Positions 47,414 through 55,946 of a DNA stretch of 64,000 nt are shown here, in pieces. The stretch spans positions 6,262,001-6,326,000 of the forward strand of contig NZ_CP018047.1 of NCBI RefSeq assembly GCF_002009175.1. The letters run 5' to 3'. Under the pieces are notes generated by a model. That model made no database searches. It had not been told where the DNA came from and saw nothing but the letters and a program-made list of their open reading frames with translations. This DNA comes from Streptomyces niveus. Lineage in GTDB: Bacteria; Actinomycetota; Actinomycetes; Streptomycetales; Streptomycetaceae. Positions within the stretch are counted from its first letter, which is position 1; every line of letters begins with the position of its first letter. A program made the position numbers and the translations under genes.

Positions 47414-48025
47414 GTGACCGGAGGACCACCGGACGAACACGAGGACGACGACGCGACCGTCATCCGCCAGTCCCAGGAACACCCGGAGACCTTCGCGCTC
47501 CTCTACGACCGGCACGCCGCCGACATCCACCGCTACGCCGCACGCCGGCTCGGCGACGGCGCGGCCGACGACATCACCGCCGACACCTTCCTGACGGCGT
47601 TCCGCATCCGCGCCCGCTTCGACACCACGCGGGAGAGCGCGCGGCCCTGGCTGTACGGAATCGCGGCCAACCTGATCGGCAAGCAGCGCCGCAAGGAGGT
47701 ACGGGGGCTCCGCGCCCTCGCCCGTACCGGCCGCGACCCGGTCGCCGAGTCCTGGGTCGAGCGCGCCGACAGCCGGGTCACCGCCGAGTCGGCGCAGGCC
47801 GCGCTCGCCGGGGCCGTCGCCGGTCTGTCCGGCGGCGACCGGCATGTCCTGCTGCTGGTCGCCTGGGCGGACTTCACCTACCAGGAGGTGGCCGACGCGC
47901 TCTCCATACCGGTCGGCACGGTCCGCTCCCGGCTCAACAGGGCCCGGCGCAAGGTACGTACGGCGCTGGGCGACAGCGACCCCACCCGAGTGACAGACGT
48001 TGCGGAGGCGACGATCCATGGATGA
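47414..48025 (+). CDS. RNA polymerase sigma factor, ECF type
   Basis: A 203-residue sigma-70 family protein with region 2 (FALLYDRHAADIHRYAARRLG, about residues 28-48) and region 4 (VADALSIPVGTVRSRLNRAR, about residues 160-180). It belongs to the ECF kind paired with a membrane CU044_5270-type partner, encoded next. The GTG at 47414 is preceded by GGAGGG. It overlaps its partner by 8 bases, so the two are translated together. Confidence 0.9.
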   Translation: MTGGPPDEHEDDDATVIRQSQEHPETFALLYDRHAADIHRYAARRLGDGAADDITADTFLTAFRIRARFDTTRESARPWLYGIAANLIGKQRRKEVRGLRALARTGRDPVAESWVERADSRVTAESAQAALAGAVAGLSGGDRHVLLLVAWADFTYQEVADALSIPVGTVRSRLNRARRKVRTALGDSDPTRVTDVAEATIHG

Positions 48026-49070
48026 GACGACATTCGTGCGGGAACTGCGCGCCGACGCACCGCTGCCCGACCGGGCCAGGCTGGCACCGGGCAGACAGCG
48101 GCTCCTCGACGCGGCGGCGTCCGGCGGCCGGGTCCGCGGGCTGCGCTCCGACTGGCGTACGGCGGCGATCGGCGCCGTGGCCGCGATCACGGTGGCCGCG
48201 GTGTCGGTGACACTGCTGGTGGGCGGGGGTGACCGGGAAGCCGAGGCCTCGCTGCTGAGCGGGATGAGCGAGGTCGGCAGCGCGAGGTCGGTGCTGCTGG
48301 ACGCCGCCGCGATGGTCGAGGACGATCCGGTGCCGCGACCGGGCGCCGAGCAGTGGGTCTACAGCCGGGAGACCATCTACAACGTCACGTTCGACGAGAA
48401 CTCCGGCGTCGTGGTCGGCGACGACCGCGGCACGGAAGGCCGGCCGCCCGGCCCCGACGGCGGCGTGACGCTGACCGGACCGGGACCGCACGAGGTGGAG
48501 GAGTGGATCCCCTTCGGCAACCCGGCCGCGGAGAAGGGGAAGAGCGACGACGACTACTCGGCCCGCGAGATCTTCGGCCGCCTCGCCGACCTGCCCGACG
48601 ACAGTGGGAAGGTGCTCGACAAGGTCCTGAAGTTCTATCCGACCGGCTCCGACGACCCGGAGACGCCGGAGGAGCACGCGTTCCGGGCGCTGGGGCTGAT
48701 GGCCACGGAGCAGCCGATCGCCCATCCCCGAGGGCTGGCGAAGGTCTACCGCGCGATGGCGGAGATCCCCGGCATCGAGGCGAGCCGGGTCACCGACACC
48801 GCGGGCCGGGAGACGGTCGCCATCAGCCGGCGGGACGGGGGAGGAGCCGGCTCCGACATCCGGATGTATCTGCTGGATCCGGCGACGGGGCTGCCGGTCG
48901 GGCAACGCTGGGAAGCGAGCCAGGACGGTCCGACGGCGATGTTCCTTCCGGAGTTCGGCGGGAAGGCCGTGGAGGTCCCGGCGAAGATCAAGTGGAAGAA
49001 GGGGGATGTCGTCATGGAGGACCTGGTGCTGGAGGCGGTACTCGTCGACAAGGACCGCGAGCGCCCCTGA
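48018..49070 (+). CDS. CU044_5270 family membrane protein, sigma-factor partner
   Basis: A 350-residue protein with one membrane helix (AIGAVAAITVAAVSVTLLVG, about residues 50-70), a short cytoplasmic N-terminal part and a large outer part (EQWVYSRETIY, RLADLPDD, YLLDPATGLPVGQRW). This fits the CU044_5270 family found after ECF sigma genes; a role in controlling the sigma factor is inferred from position. The ATG at 48018 lies inside the end of the sigma gene. Confidence 0.8.
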   Translation: MDETTFVRELRADAPLPDRARLAPGRQRLLDAAASGGRVRGLRSDWRTAAIGAVAAITVAAVSVTLLVGGGDREAEASLLSGMSEVGSARSVLLDAAAMVEDDPVPRPGAEQWVYSRETIYNVTFDENSGVVVGDDRGTEGRPPGPDGGVTLTGPGPHEVEEWIPFGNPAAEKGKSDDDYSAREIFGRLADLPDDSGKVLDKVLKFYPTGSDDPETPEEHAFRALGLMATEQPIAHPRGLAKVYRAMAEIPGIEASRVTDTAGRETVAISRRDGGGAGSDIRMYLLDPATGLPVGQRWEASQDGPTAMFLPEFGGKAVEVPAKIKWKKGDVVMEDLVLEAVLVDKDRERP

Positions 49071-49080
49071 CCCGCGGGCC

Positions 49081-49124
49081 GGTGCCCGTACGCCGAGACC
49101 GGTTGGCCTCCGCGTACGGGCGCC
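49081..49124 (+). terminator. Terminator before dapD
   Basis: A 13-bp stem with one G-T pair (GGTGCCCGTACGC 49081-49093 with GCGTACGGGCGCC 49112-49124), 10 bases after the stop of the sigma partner. Confidence 0.75.
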
Positions 49125-49133
49125 CGTTAGGTT
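49103..49133 (+). promoter_or_regulatory. Promoter of dapD, leaderless start
   Basis: TTGGCC (49103-49108), 19 bases, then TAGGTT (49128-49133). The ATG at 49140 is 7 bases after the -10 box and no ribosome site lies before it, so the mRNA is probably leaderless. The promoter lies inside and just after the upstream terminator. Confidence 0.5.
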
Positions 49134-49139
49134 TCGCTC

Positions 49140-50129
49140 ATGACCGACACGACTGCTACTCGCACCACCGGCGCCGTCGCCGCCGGGCTCGCCACCCTCA
49201 CCGAGGACGGCACCGTCCTCGACACCTGGTACCCCGCCCCCGCGCTCAGCGACGAGCCGGGCCCCGCCGGTACCGAGCGGCTGACCGCCGACCGCGCCGC
49301 CGAACTGCTCGGAGAGACCGCGCGCAAGGCCGTCGGACCCGATCCGCGCCGCGGGGTCGAGGTCGTCGCCGTCGTCACGGTCATCGCCTCGCTCGACGAC
49401 AAGCCGCTGGACGCGCACGACGCCTACCTGCGTCTGCATCTGCTCAGCCACCGCCTGGTGAAGCCGCACGGCCAGAGCCTCGACGGGATCTTCGGCCTGC
49501 TCGCCAACGTCGCCTGGACCTCGCTCGGTCCTGTCGCCGTCGACACGCTGGAGACGGTGCGCCTCAACGCCCGCGCGGAGGGCCTGCACCTCCAGGTCAC
49601 CTCGGTCGACAAGTTCCCGCGTATGACGGACTACGTCGCGCCCAAGGGCGTCCGGATCGGCGACGCCGACCGCGTCCGCCTCGGCGCACACCTCGCCGAG
49701 GGCACCACCGTGATGCACGAGGGCTTCGTCAACTTCAACGCCGGCACGCTCGGCACCTCCATGGTCGAGGGCCGGATCTCGGCCGGCGTCGTCGTCGGCG
49801 ACGGCTCGGACATCGGCGGCGGGGCCTCCACCATGGGCACCCTCTCCGGCGGCGGCACCGAGCGCATCGTCATCGGCGAGCGCTGCCTCATCGGCGCCGA
49901 GGCGGGCGTCGGCATCCCGCTCGGTGACGAGTGCGTCGTCGAGGCGGGTCTCTACATCACGGCCGGTACGCGCGTGACGCTGCCCGACGGAGAGATCGTC
50001 AAGGCCCGCGGCCTGTCCGGCGCCTCGAACATCCTCTTCCGCCGCAACTCGGTCACCGGCAAGGTCGAGGCCCGTCCGAACAACGCGGTCTGGGGCGGTC
50101 TGAACGACGTCCTGCACAGCCACAACTGA
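49140..50129 (+). CDS. dapD: 2,3,4,5-Tetrahydropyridine-2,6-dicarboxylate N-succinyltransferase
   Basis: Cytosolic enzyme of the succinylase branch of diaminopimelate and lysine synthesis. The 329-residue product fits the actinobacterial DapD type: N-terminal domain, then a left-handed beta-helix with hexapeptide repeats ([21 protein letters not shown] near residue 177 in the pattern, then [17 protein letters not shown] and [20 protein letters not shown]). It is a single gene with its own promoter, followed by a terminator. Confidence 0.96.
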   Translation: MTDTTATRTTGAVAAGLATLTEDGTVLDTWYPAPALSDEPGPAGTERLTADRAAELLGETARKAVGPDPRRGVEVVAVVTVIASLDDKPLDAHDAYLRLHLLSHRLVKPHGQSLDGIFGLLANVAWTSLGPVAVDTLETVRLNARAEGLHLQVTSVDKFPRMTDYVAPKGVRIGDADRVRLGAHLAEGTTVMHEGFVNFNAGTLGTSMVEGRISAGVVVGDGSDIGGGASTMGTLSGGGTERIVIGERCLIGAEAGVGIPLGDECVVEAGLYITAGTRVTLPDGEIVKARGLSGASNILFRRNSVTGKVEARPNNAVWGGLNDVLHSHN

Positions 50130-50133
50130 CGAC

Positions 50134-50169
50134 GCGCGGGGGCACGCGCGTACGCGTACGCCCCCGCGC
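50134..50169 (+). terminator. Terminator after dapD
   Basis: GCGCGGGGGC (50134-50143) pairs exactly with GCCCCCGCGC (50160-50169). The loop can itself pair (ACGCG 50144-50148 with CGCGT), making a long hairpin 5 bases after the stop. Confidence 0.8.
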
Positions 50170-50193
50170 ACACCACGGGGGAACGGGGATCCG

Positions 50194-50844
50194 ATGACGA
50201 GGCGACACCGCCCGGCCGCACTGCTGGCCGGGGTGTCCGTCCTGCTGCTGACGGCGGCGGGCTGTTCCGACCTCAGGAGCGAGATCGAGGCGGAGACCGG
50301 CGCGGGCGCCGCCCCGACCGCACCCGCGCAGCCCCCGCCGTCCTCCGTCGCCCCGCCCTCGCCGCTGCCCCAGCCCTCGTCCCCGCCCACCGAGGCGACG
50401 TCTCCGGGGTGTCCGCCGTCGGGCCTCGACGTGGTGATCGGCGGCGAGGACTCCGCGATGGGCCACCGCGTGGTCACCCTCAAGCTCTGGAACTGCGGTT
50501 CCAAGCCCTACCGGGTCAAGGGCCATCCCGGCCTCGAACTCCTCGACGAGGCCCGCGAGCCGGTCGACGTCGAGGTCACCCACGAGAGCGAGTACACCTT
50601 CACCGGCAGACGCGACGACCGGCCCCGGCAGCTGACGCTCGCGCCCAACGACACCGCGAGCGCGGTACTGCACTGGAACAACCGCGTCACCTCCCTGGAC
50701 GGAGCCCCCACCCCGGGCGCCCACATCCTCGTCACGCCCGCCCCCGGCGATGACCCCGTCTCCCTGCCGCTCCCGATCGACCTCGGCACCGAAGGCACCC
50801 TGGACGTGACCTCCTGGGCGGCCGATCCTGTCAGTGGCCGGTGA
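50194..50844 (+). CDS. Secreted lipoprotein, DUF4232-like
   Basis: A 216-residue protein with a lipoprotein signal (positively charged MTRRHR, hydrophobic stretch, lipobox TAAGC with Cys near residue 24), then a Pro/Ala/Ser-rich linker (residues 35-70) and a beta-sandwich domain beginning CPPSGLDVVIGGEDSAMGHR, with a cysteine pair (GCPP and NCGS). This is the layout of DUF4232 lipoproteins. The function is unknown. The SMI1 gene starts 4 bases later. Confidence 0.8.
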   Translation: MTRRHRPAALLAGVSVLLLTAAGCSDLRSEIEAETGAGAAPTAPAQPPPSSVAPPSPLPQPSSPPTEATSPGCPPSGLDVVIGGEDSAMGHRVVTLKLWNCGSKPYRVKGHPGLELLDEAREPVDVEVTHESEYTFTGRRDDRPRQLTLAPNDTASAVLHWNNRVTSLDGAPTPGAHILVTPAPGDDPVSLPLPIDLGTEGTLDVTSWAADPVSGR

Positions 50845-50848
50845 TCCA

Positions 50849-51379
50849 ATGGACCCCATGGACACCGAACGCGCCGATCCCGCCGACCTCGACGCGCTGC
50901 GCGCCGCCTTCCCGCCCGAGCTGAGCAGACCCCCGCTGGGCTGGGACGCCGTCCATGCCTTCGAGCGGGAGCAGGGCGTCGTGCTGCCGGAGCCGTATCG
51001 CACGATGGTCGCCGAGATGTGCGACGGCAGCGGTGAGGGGCCCGCGGACGTCGACGGGCTGATACCGCTGAGGCGCCTGCCCGCCGACTGGGGCCCCGAC
51101 AACGGTCAGCGCGCGCCCGCGAAGCCGTTCCCGCTCACGCGGGCGTGGGTGTGGGAGGACGACCCCCGGCCGTACGAGGAACTGGAGCCGCTGATAGACG
51201 CGGTCGGCAACGACGGCAGCATCGTGCTGGGCGCGAGCGGCTGCGGGCTGTACTGGCATCTGGTCGTCACCGGCGCGCAGCGCGGCCGGATATGGGCCGT
51301 CAGCGATGTGGGCGCGGCGCCCGCCGAGGAGGGGCCCGGATTCGCCGACTGGGTGGCGTACTGGGCGAAGTCGCGTTGA
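50849..51379 (+). CDS. SMI1/KNR4 family protein
   Basis: A 176-residue protein with the SMI1/KNR4 fold pattern: WDAVHAFEREQGVVLPEPYRTM near residue 33, GLIPLRRLP, then LGASGCGLYWHLVVTG near residue 130 and the C-terminal FADWVAYW. Members are often immunity proteins or bind peptidoglycan-related factors; no toxin gene is seen beside it. ATG codons at 50849 and 50858 and an upstream GTG (50834) are all possible starts. Confidence 0.82.
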   Translation: MDPMDTERADPADLDALRAAFPPELSRPPLGWDAVHAFEREQGVVLPEPYRTMVAEMCDGSGEGPADVDGLIPLRRLPADWGPDNGQRAPAKPFPLTRAWVWEDDPRPYEELEPLIDAVGNDGSIVLGASGCGLYWHLVVTGAQRGRIWAVSDVGAAPAEEGPGFADWVAYWAKSR

Positions 51380-51416
51380 CCTCAACCGCACTTCATATTT
51401 GAGCATGGTGAGCCAA

Positions 51417-51437
51417 GCCGCACCACGGTGGTGCGGC
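51417..51437. promoter_or_regulatory. Palindrome just upstream of the ABM-domain gene
   Basis: GCCGCACCAC-G-GTGGTGCGGC: 10-bp arms around one base, directly before the ribosome site GAGGAGG (51441-51447). It could be a repressor operator or a hairpin in the leader RNA. Confidence 0.6.
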
Positions 51438-51454
51438 GACGAGGAGGAATCACC

Positions 51455-52156
51455 ATGTCCGTGCGGGTCAGCACCGTCCCCGAGATCAGCCGTCCCGGTG
51501 TCGGCGTCGTCAAGGTCAGCACCTGGCACGTCGGCACGCCCGAACGGCAGCGCGCGGCCGTGGAGGCGATCGGTGAGGCCTGGCGCCACCGGGACTGGCC
51601 GGACGGAGGTCTCCTGTCGTACAGCGTCATGGTCGGCGAGGACGGCAGGACCCTGCTGCACTACTCGCAGTGGCGCGACGAGGCGGCCTACCAGGACTTC
51701 GCCCGCACGGGCCGAGACGAGCGCAACTCGGAGATCGACGCGGCCGTGCCGGGGATCGAGCGGCTCGGGCTCGGCTCGTACGAGCTGTACCGCAGCGGCG
51801 CGGCCGAGGGCGACACCCGCGTGCCCGGCTGTGTGGTGATCGTGGACGTCCAGTTCGACGGACCCGACCCCGCGCGGCAGCGGGAGTGGACGGACACCGT
51901 CTTCGCGGCCCTGGACAGCGACCCCTACGAGCGGTCGGCCGGGATCGCCGCGCACTTCCACGCGAGCACGGACGGGACGCGGGTGCTCAACTACGCGGAG
52001 TGGGAGGACGCGGAGGGCCACATCGTGGCGCTCAACGCCCCCGGGGACGGCGTCGGTTCGGGCTCGGAGCAGTGGGAGCGGGTGCGGACCTTCCCGGGCC
52101 TCGCGGGCAGCACGGTGAACAGGTACACGCCCGCGATCAGTCTCGCCGCGGGCTGA
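51455..52156 (+). CDS. Protein with two antibiotic-biosynthesis-monooxygenase-like domains
   Basis: A 233-residue protein with two ferredoxin-like ABM domains: the first (about residues 12-110) ends near LLHYSQWRDEAAYQDF and the second (about residues 125-225) near VLNYAEWEDAEGHIVAL; the repeated Y(S/A)xW is the ABM hallmark. Such proteins range from small monooxygenases to heme-degrading enzymes and simple stress proteins. The ATG at 51455 has the strong ribosome site GAGGAGG. It is a single gene, possibly controlled through the palindrome at 51417-51437. Confidence 0.82.
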   Translation: MSVRVSTVPEISRPGVGVVKVSTWHVGTPERQRAAVEAIGEAWRHRDWPDGGLLSYSVMVGEDGRTLLHYSQWRDEAAYQDFARTGRDERNSEIDAAVPGIERLGLGSYELYRSGAAEGDTRVPGCVVIVDVQFDGPDPARQREWTDTVFAALDSDPYERSAGIAAHFHASTDGTRVLNYAEWEDAEGHIVALNAPGDGVGSGSEQWERVRTFPGLAGSTVNRYTPAISLAAG

Positions 52157-52212
52157 GGGGCAGCTCCGCCCCGACACCGGCGGAGGACCTGGTGGCCGGA
52201 CGCAGAGCGCGA

Positions 52213-52245
52213 TGGTCCGGCCGTATGTGGGGTACGGCCGGACCA
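52213..52245. terminator. Terminator between converging genes
   Basis: A 13-bp perfect stem (52213-52225 with 52233-52245, arm TGGTCCGGCCGTA) with a 7-base loop, between the ABM gene and the leftward nuclease-like gene; it can work in both directions. Confidence 0.85.
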
Positions 52246-52272
52246 CCGCCGTTCAGGCGGACGCGGGCCCGG

Positions 52273-54099
52273 TCACGGGCGGAAGCGCAGCACCTGCGGG
52301 TCGTGGTCGCTGTTCTGGTCGGCGAACTCGGCGTTGATGTGAACGCTGTCGTAGTCGAAGTCGTCGACCGCCGGGCTCGTCAGGATCTGGTCGAGCACCT
52401 GGCTGTTGCCCTGGTAGACGTACGAGTAACGCTCGGGCGCCGGAAGGGACTTGATCGCCGGGTACAGCGCGCCGTCGGCGGTGAGCGCCTTGGTCGTGGC
52501 GGAGAACTCGAAGTCGTTGATGTCACCGACCACCAGCACGTCGGCGCTCCGCTGGATCTTGAGGAGGTCCTTCACGAAGGTGTTGACGGCCTTCGCCTGG
52601 AGGTGCCGCTGCGCCTCGGAGATCCGGTTCGGCGGCTGGTGGTGCGAGACCAGGCTCTCGTCGCCGCCCTTGGAGCCGAAGTGGTTGGCGATCACGACGA
52701 CCGGCTTCCCGCGGAAGGTGAACTCACCGGCCAGCGGCTTGCGGCTGTCCTTCCAGGCGGCGTTCGTCGGGTCGATCCGGCCGGGGGACAGGCTCAGACC
52801 GGCCTTGCCGTCCTGCCGTACGGCCTCGGTCGCGGTCGACGCGTCGCCGCCCGGGCGGTCGGTGAAGGAGACCCGCTCGGGGTTGAAGAGGAAGACCTGG
52901 CGGATGTTGCCGCCGGGCTCGCCGCCGTCCGTCTTGTTCTCCGGGTCGACGGTGCGCGCCTCGTACGCGGGGCCGCCGGCCGCCACGATCGCCGCCGTGA
53001 ACTTGGCGATCGTCGCGTCGGCGGAGACGGTGCCGTCGTCCGTCGCGCCGTTGTCGTCCTGGATCTCCTCCAGCGCGAGGATGTCCGGCGACGACAGGTT
53101 CTTCACGACGGCGCCGGCGAGCGCGTCGAACTTCTCCTGCGGGTCGGACGGGTCGAGGTTCTCGACGTTGTACGTCGCCACGGCCAGCTCGTCGCGGCGC
53201 TGCGCACGGGTCGTCTCGGGCTTCGCGCCGTCGCCGGTGACCGCGCCGAGCGTGCGGGCGGTCAGTGTGTAGCCGCCGAACTGGTTGAAGTCCAGCGGGC
53301 CTTCGGTGCTGCCGGACAGCACGTCGCCGACGTCGGCCTTCGGGAACGGCTGCTCGGCGGCCGGGGCCAGCTGCTGGATCTGGATCCTGCCGGTGTTCTG
53401 GTCGTCGTAACCGCCGTAGACCGTGCCGCCGCGGCGGTTGGCGTTCTCGCTCGGCTTGACCGTCACCCACAGCTCCGAGTACGGGTCGGTGGCGCCGACC
53501 ACGCGCGAGGTGCCGACGCGGACGTTCATGCCCTCCAGCGACTCGTAATAGTCCAGCGCGTAGCTGCGGGGCTTCAGCTGGAGGCCGTTGATGCTGTTGC
53601 CCGTCGCGGCGGTGCCCTTGGGCGCGTACGCGGCCGGCACGGACTTCGCCGAGATCGTCACCGGCGCGGGCAGCTTGTTGCCGGAGGAGACGACCGTGAT
53701 CTTCGGCGACGAGATCTGGGTGAGGGACTGGTTCCCGGAGGTGGCGCCACCGGGGACGTACTCGGTGACCGTGCCGGACACCTTGACCGAGTCGCCCACG
53801 GCGACCGTCGGCACGGCGTTGGTGAAGACGAAGATGCCCTCGCTCGTCGCGGCGTCCCTGTCGGGGTTCGGGTCCTGGAACCAGAAGCCTCGGGAGCCGT
53901 AGGTCCGTACGCCGGTCACGATGCCGGGCACGTCGGCCACGGGGGTACCCACGAGCGGCGATATCCGGCCACTGCCCTGGATGCCGTGGATCCTGACCTC
54001 GGCGGCGGACGCCGAGGAGGAACCGGCGAGCAGACCGGCTGCCAGCGCGGTGGCGACGAGGGCCGAAACGGCGGCCGTTCTCGGTACGGATGAAGGCAT
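52273..54099 (-). CDS. Secreted endonuclease/exonuclease/phosphatase (ExeM/NucH-like)
   Basis: A 608-residue exported protein. A Sec signal peptide is seen (PRTAAVSALVATALAAGLLA, cut after ASA). The N-terminal half has OB-fold-like modules (VPGIVTGVRTYGSRGFWFQD). The C-terminal half is an EEP domain with VATYNVENLDP, LEEIQDD (metal Glu), NHFGSKGG, VVGDINDFE and QNSDHDPQVL (Asp-His pair), so the catalytic set is complete. Likely an extracellular DNase or phosphatase. The ATG at 54099 has GGAG 8 bases upstream. Confidence 0.92.
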   Translation of the reverse strand: MPSSVPRTAAVSALVATALAAGLLAGSSSASAAEVRIHGIQGSGRISPLVGTPVADVPGIVTGVRTYGSRGFWFQDPNPDRDAATSEGIFVFTNAVPTVAVGDSVKVSGTVTEYVPGGATSGNQSLTQISSPKITVVSSGNKLPAPVTISAKSVPAAYAPKGTAATGNSINGLQLKPRSYALDYYESLEGMNVRVGTSRVVGATDPYSELWVTVKPSENANRRGGTVYGGYDDQNTGRIQIQQLAPAAEQPFPKADVGDVLSGSTEGPLDFNQFGGYTLTARTLGAVTGDGAKPETTRAQRRDELAVATYNVENLDPSDPQEKFDALAGAVVKNLSSPDILALEEIQDDNGATDDGTVSADATIAKFTAAIVAAGGPAYEARTVDPENKTDGGEPGGNIRQVFLFNPERVSFTDRPGGDASTATEAVRQDGKAGLSLSPGRIDPTNAAWKDSRKPLAGEFTFRGKPVVVIANHFGSKGGDESLVSHHQPPNRISEAQRHLQAKAVNTFVKDLLKIQRSADVLVVGDINDFEFSATTKALTADGALYPAIKSLPAPERYSYVYQGNSQVLDQILTSPAVDDFDYDSVHINAEFADQNSDHDPQVLRFRP

Positions 54100-54145
54100 T
54101 ACGGGACTCCGGGAGTGAGAAAGGGTGACGGAGTGGAACGTCGTC

Positions 54146-54167
54146 CCACACGTGGTTCCGCGTGTGG
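54146..54167. promoter_or_regulatory. Inverted repeat upstream of the nuclease gene
   Basis: CCACACG (54146-54152) and CGTGTGG (54161-54167), 7-bp arms with an 8-base spacer, about 50-70 bases upstream of the nuclease start. A possible operator. Confidence 0.4.
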
Positions 54168-54217
54168 TTCTACGCGCGTCAATCTCTTGCGTGGGCGCAT
54201 GTGTTGTCAAGGGTGTC

Positions 54218-54231
54218 CGGGTGTACACCCG
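54218..54231. promoter_or_regulatory. Perfect 14-bp palindrome between divergent genes
   Basis: CGGGTGTACACCCG is fully palindromic. It lies about 120 bases upstream of the nuclease and 90 bases upstream of the acidic unknown gene, and may be a regulator site for either. Confidence 0.5.
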
Positions 54232-54319
54232 TTGTCGGCCAAGTGAACCGGGTGGGATGGGGTGAAATACGTCTACGCTTGGGCGCCCTGGACCCGTAAG
54301 GCGCAAGGAGAATCACCAG

Positions 54320-55861
54320 ATGTCGGGAGACCGCCCCACCCTGCCGCCGGTGCGGCTGCCCTCGGACGCGGAGCTGGCGCGGGACGCGCTCGCCGTACCG
54401 CTGCTCGCCAGGGCCGTGCGTCTCGCCCGCTGGGCCGGGCCCGGGACGCGCGTCGGCGCGGGTGGTGAGCTCGTCGAGGAGCAACTGCCCGCGGCGGCCG
54501 AGGTGCTGGGACTCCTCGGGACCGAGAGTCCCGAACCGACGGAGAGCGACGAGGCACTGGCGGCGCAGGCCCGGGCGGAGGCCGAGGCCGAGGCGAGCGA
54601 GGCGTGGCGGGTGGCCGTCGACACCGGGCTGGTCGAGGTCGAGGACCCCTCCGGCGACGCGGATTCCGCGGACGGGGCGGGCGGCGTGGACGACGGTGAC
54701 GAGGGGGACGGCACCGTGAGCGCCGGAGCCGCGCTCCAGCTCATCGCGTCCGGCAGCCCGCAGGACGTCCTCTCCCTCTGGCTGGACGCCCTGGACGTCG
54801 TCTTCGCCGACGCGACGGCGCCCGTCCTGGAAGACCTGGCCGGCGCCATCGGCGACGACGGGGAGATCGACCTCGACGCCCTGGACTGGGACCCGGAGGC
54901 GGAGGCCGAGTTCCTGGAGGGCGTCCTCGGGAACCTCTATCTGCTCACCGTCGGCGAAGGCGGGACGGACCCCGTCCCCGTACCGCTGCCGGTCCTCGCC
55001 GCGTCGATGATCGTGCCCGACGACATGGGCGAGCCCACCGACGACGTCCTGGAGCAGGTCTCGGACGCGATGATGCGGCTGGACGACCAGTTCGCCCTGC
55101 TGGAGCCGATCGGGCTCGTCACATACGTCCCCGTGGACGAGGCCCTGATGGTCGACGACGCCGAGGCCGACGCCGTGCCGTCCGGCGACGACGAGGACGT
55201 GTCCCGGTACGGCGTGGTCACGCTGACCCCGCTCGGACTGCACGGGATCAGGTCCCGGATGCGGGACGCGGGCGTCGACGCGCCCGCCGTCGGCGACCTC
55301 GCCGACAAGGGCGCCGACGCGCTGCTCGACGGCATCGCGCACTTCCCCGAGCCGGCCGCGCGCGCGGAGACCGAACAGTGGCTGGCCCGCCGCGAACCCG
55401 CCGAAGCCGCACGCGAACTCCTCGCCGCCGCCAAGGGCACCGACCCCGGCGCCCCGCTGCGCCGGCTGCACTGCCAGCAGTCCCTCGCGCTCGTCGGCGT
55501 CGAGGCCGAGCCCGCGGTGCGCGAGGTCCTGGACGACGCGGAGCTGGGCGGGCTCGCCCGCGTCTGGCTCGCGGAGCTGGGGGCCGCCGACGTACCGCCG
55601 CCGTCCGAGTCGATGATCTTCTGGCTGGCGATCGACACGATCGCGGCCCAACTCGACGCGGAGGGCGAGCCCCTGGAGCTCCAGGAGCTGGTGGAGGGGC
55701 TGGTCGGCCAGCACAGCGGCTTCTTCGACGCGGCGTGGCGGGTGGACCACCCGGCGACGGCGGACGTGCTGGAGGCGATGGGCCGGCTGCACCGGGACCG
55801 CAAGGCGGCGAAGGACGCCCGCAAGGCGGCGTTCAAGGCGAGGTCGCGCAACGGGGGTTGA
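54320..55861 (+). CDS. Acidic conserved protein of unknown function
   Basis: A 513-residue protein with no signal peptide, no membrane segment and no motif I recognise. It is alanine- and aspartate-rich, with an acidic low-complexity part near residue 110-135 (DADSADGAGGVDDGDEGDG), a central block with DWDPEAEAEFLEGVLGNLYL, and a C-terminal helical half that ends in the basic stretch RDRKAAKDARKAAFKARSR. The ATG at 54320 follows AAGGAGA. It stands alone and its stop codon lies inside a G-rich tandem repeat. Confidence 0.75.
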   Translation: MSGDRPTLPPVRLPSDAELARDALAVPLLARAVRLARWAGPGTRVGAGGELVEEQLPAAAEVLGLLGTESPEPTESDEALAAQARAEAEAEASEAWRVAVDTGLVEVEDPSGDADSADGAGGVDDGDEGDGTVSAGAALQLIASGSPQDVLSLWLDALDVVFADATAPVLEDLAGAIGDDGEIDLDALDWDPEAEAEFLEGVLGNLYLLTVGEGGTDPVPVPLPVLAASMIVPDDMGEPTDDVLEQVSDAMMRLDDQFALLEPIGLVTYVPVDEALMVDDAEADAVPSGDDEDVSRYGVVTLTPLGLHGIRSRMRDAGVDAPAVGDLADKGADALLDGIAHFPEPAARAETEQWLARREPAEAARELLAAAKGTDPGAPLRRLHCQQSLALVGVEAEPAVREVLDDAELGGLARVWLAELGAADVPPPSESMIFWLAIDTIAAQLDAEGEPLELQELVEGLVGQHSGFFDAAWRVDHPATADVLEAMGRLHRDRKAAKDARKAAFKARSRNGG

Positions 55862-55887
55862 GGGGGCGGGGGTTGAGGGGGTGGGGG
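55853..55887 (+). repeat. G-rich tandem repeat over the stop of the acidic gene
   Basis: GGGGGTTGAGGGGG occurs at 55853-55866 and 55868-55881, then TGGGGG follows at 55882-55887. Five runs of five G lie within 35 bases, enough to form a G-quadruplex on the plus strand or in the mRNA. The TGA stop (55859-55861) is inside the first copy. Confidence 0.8.
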
Positions 55888-55946
55888 TTAGTAGGGCCGG
55901 GCGGGGCGGGGTGCTCCCGGCACCGCCACCGCTGAGGGCGCGTTCC

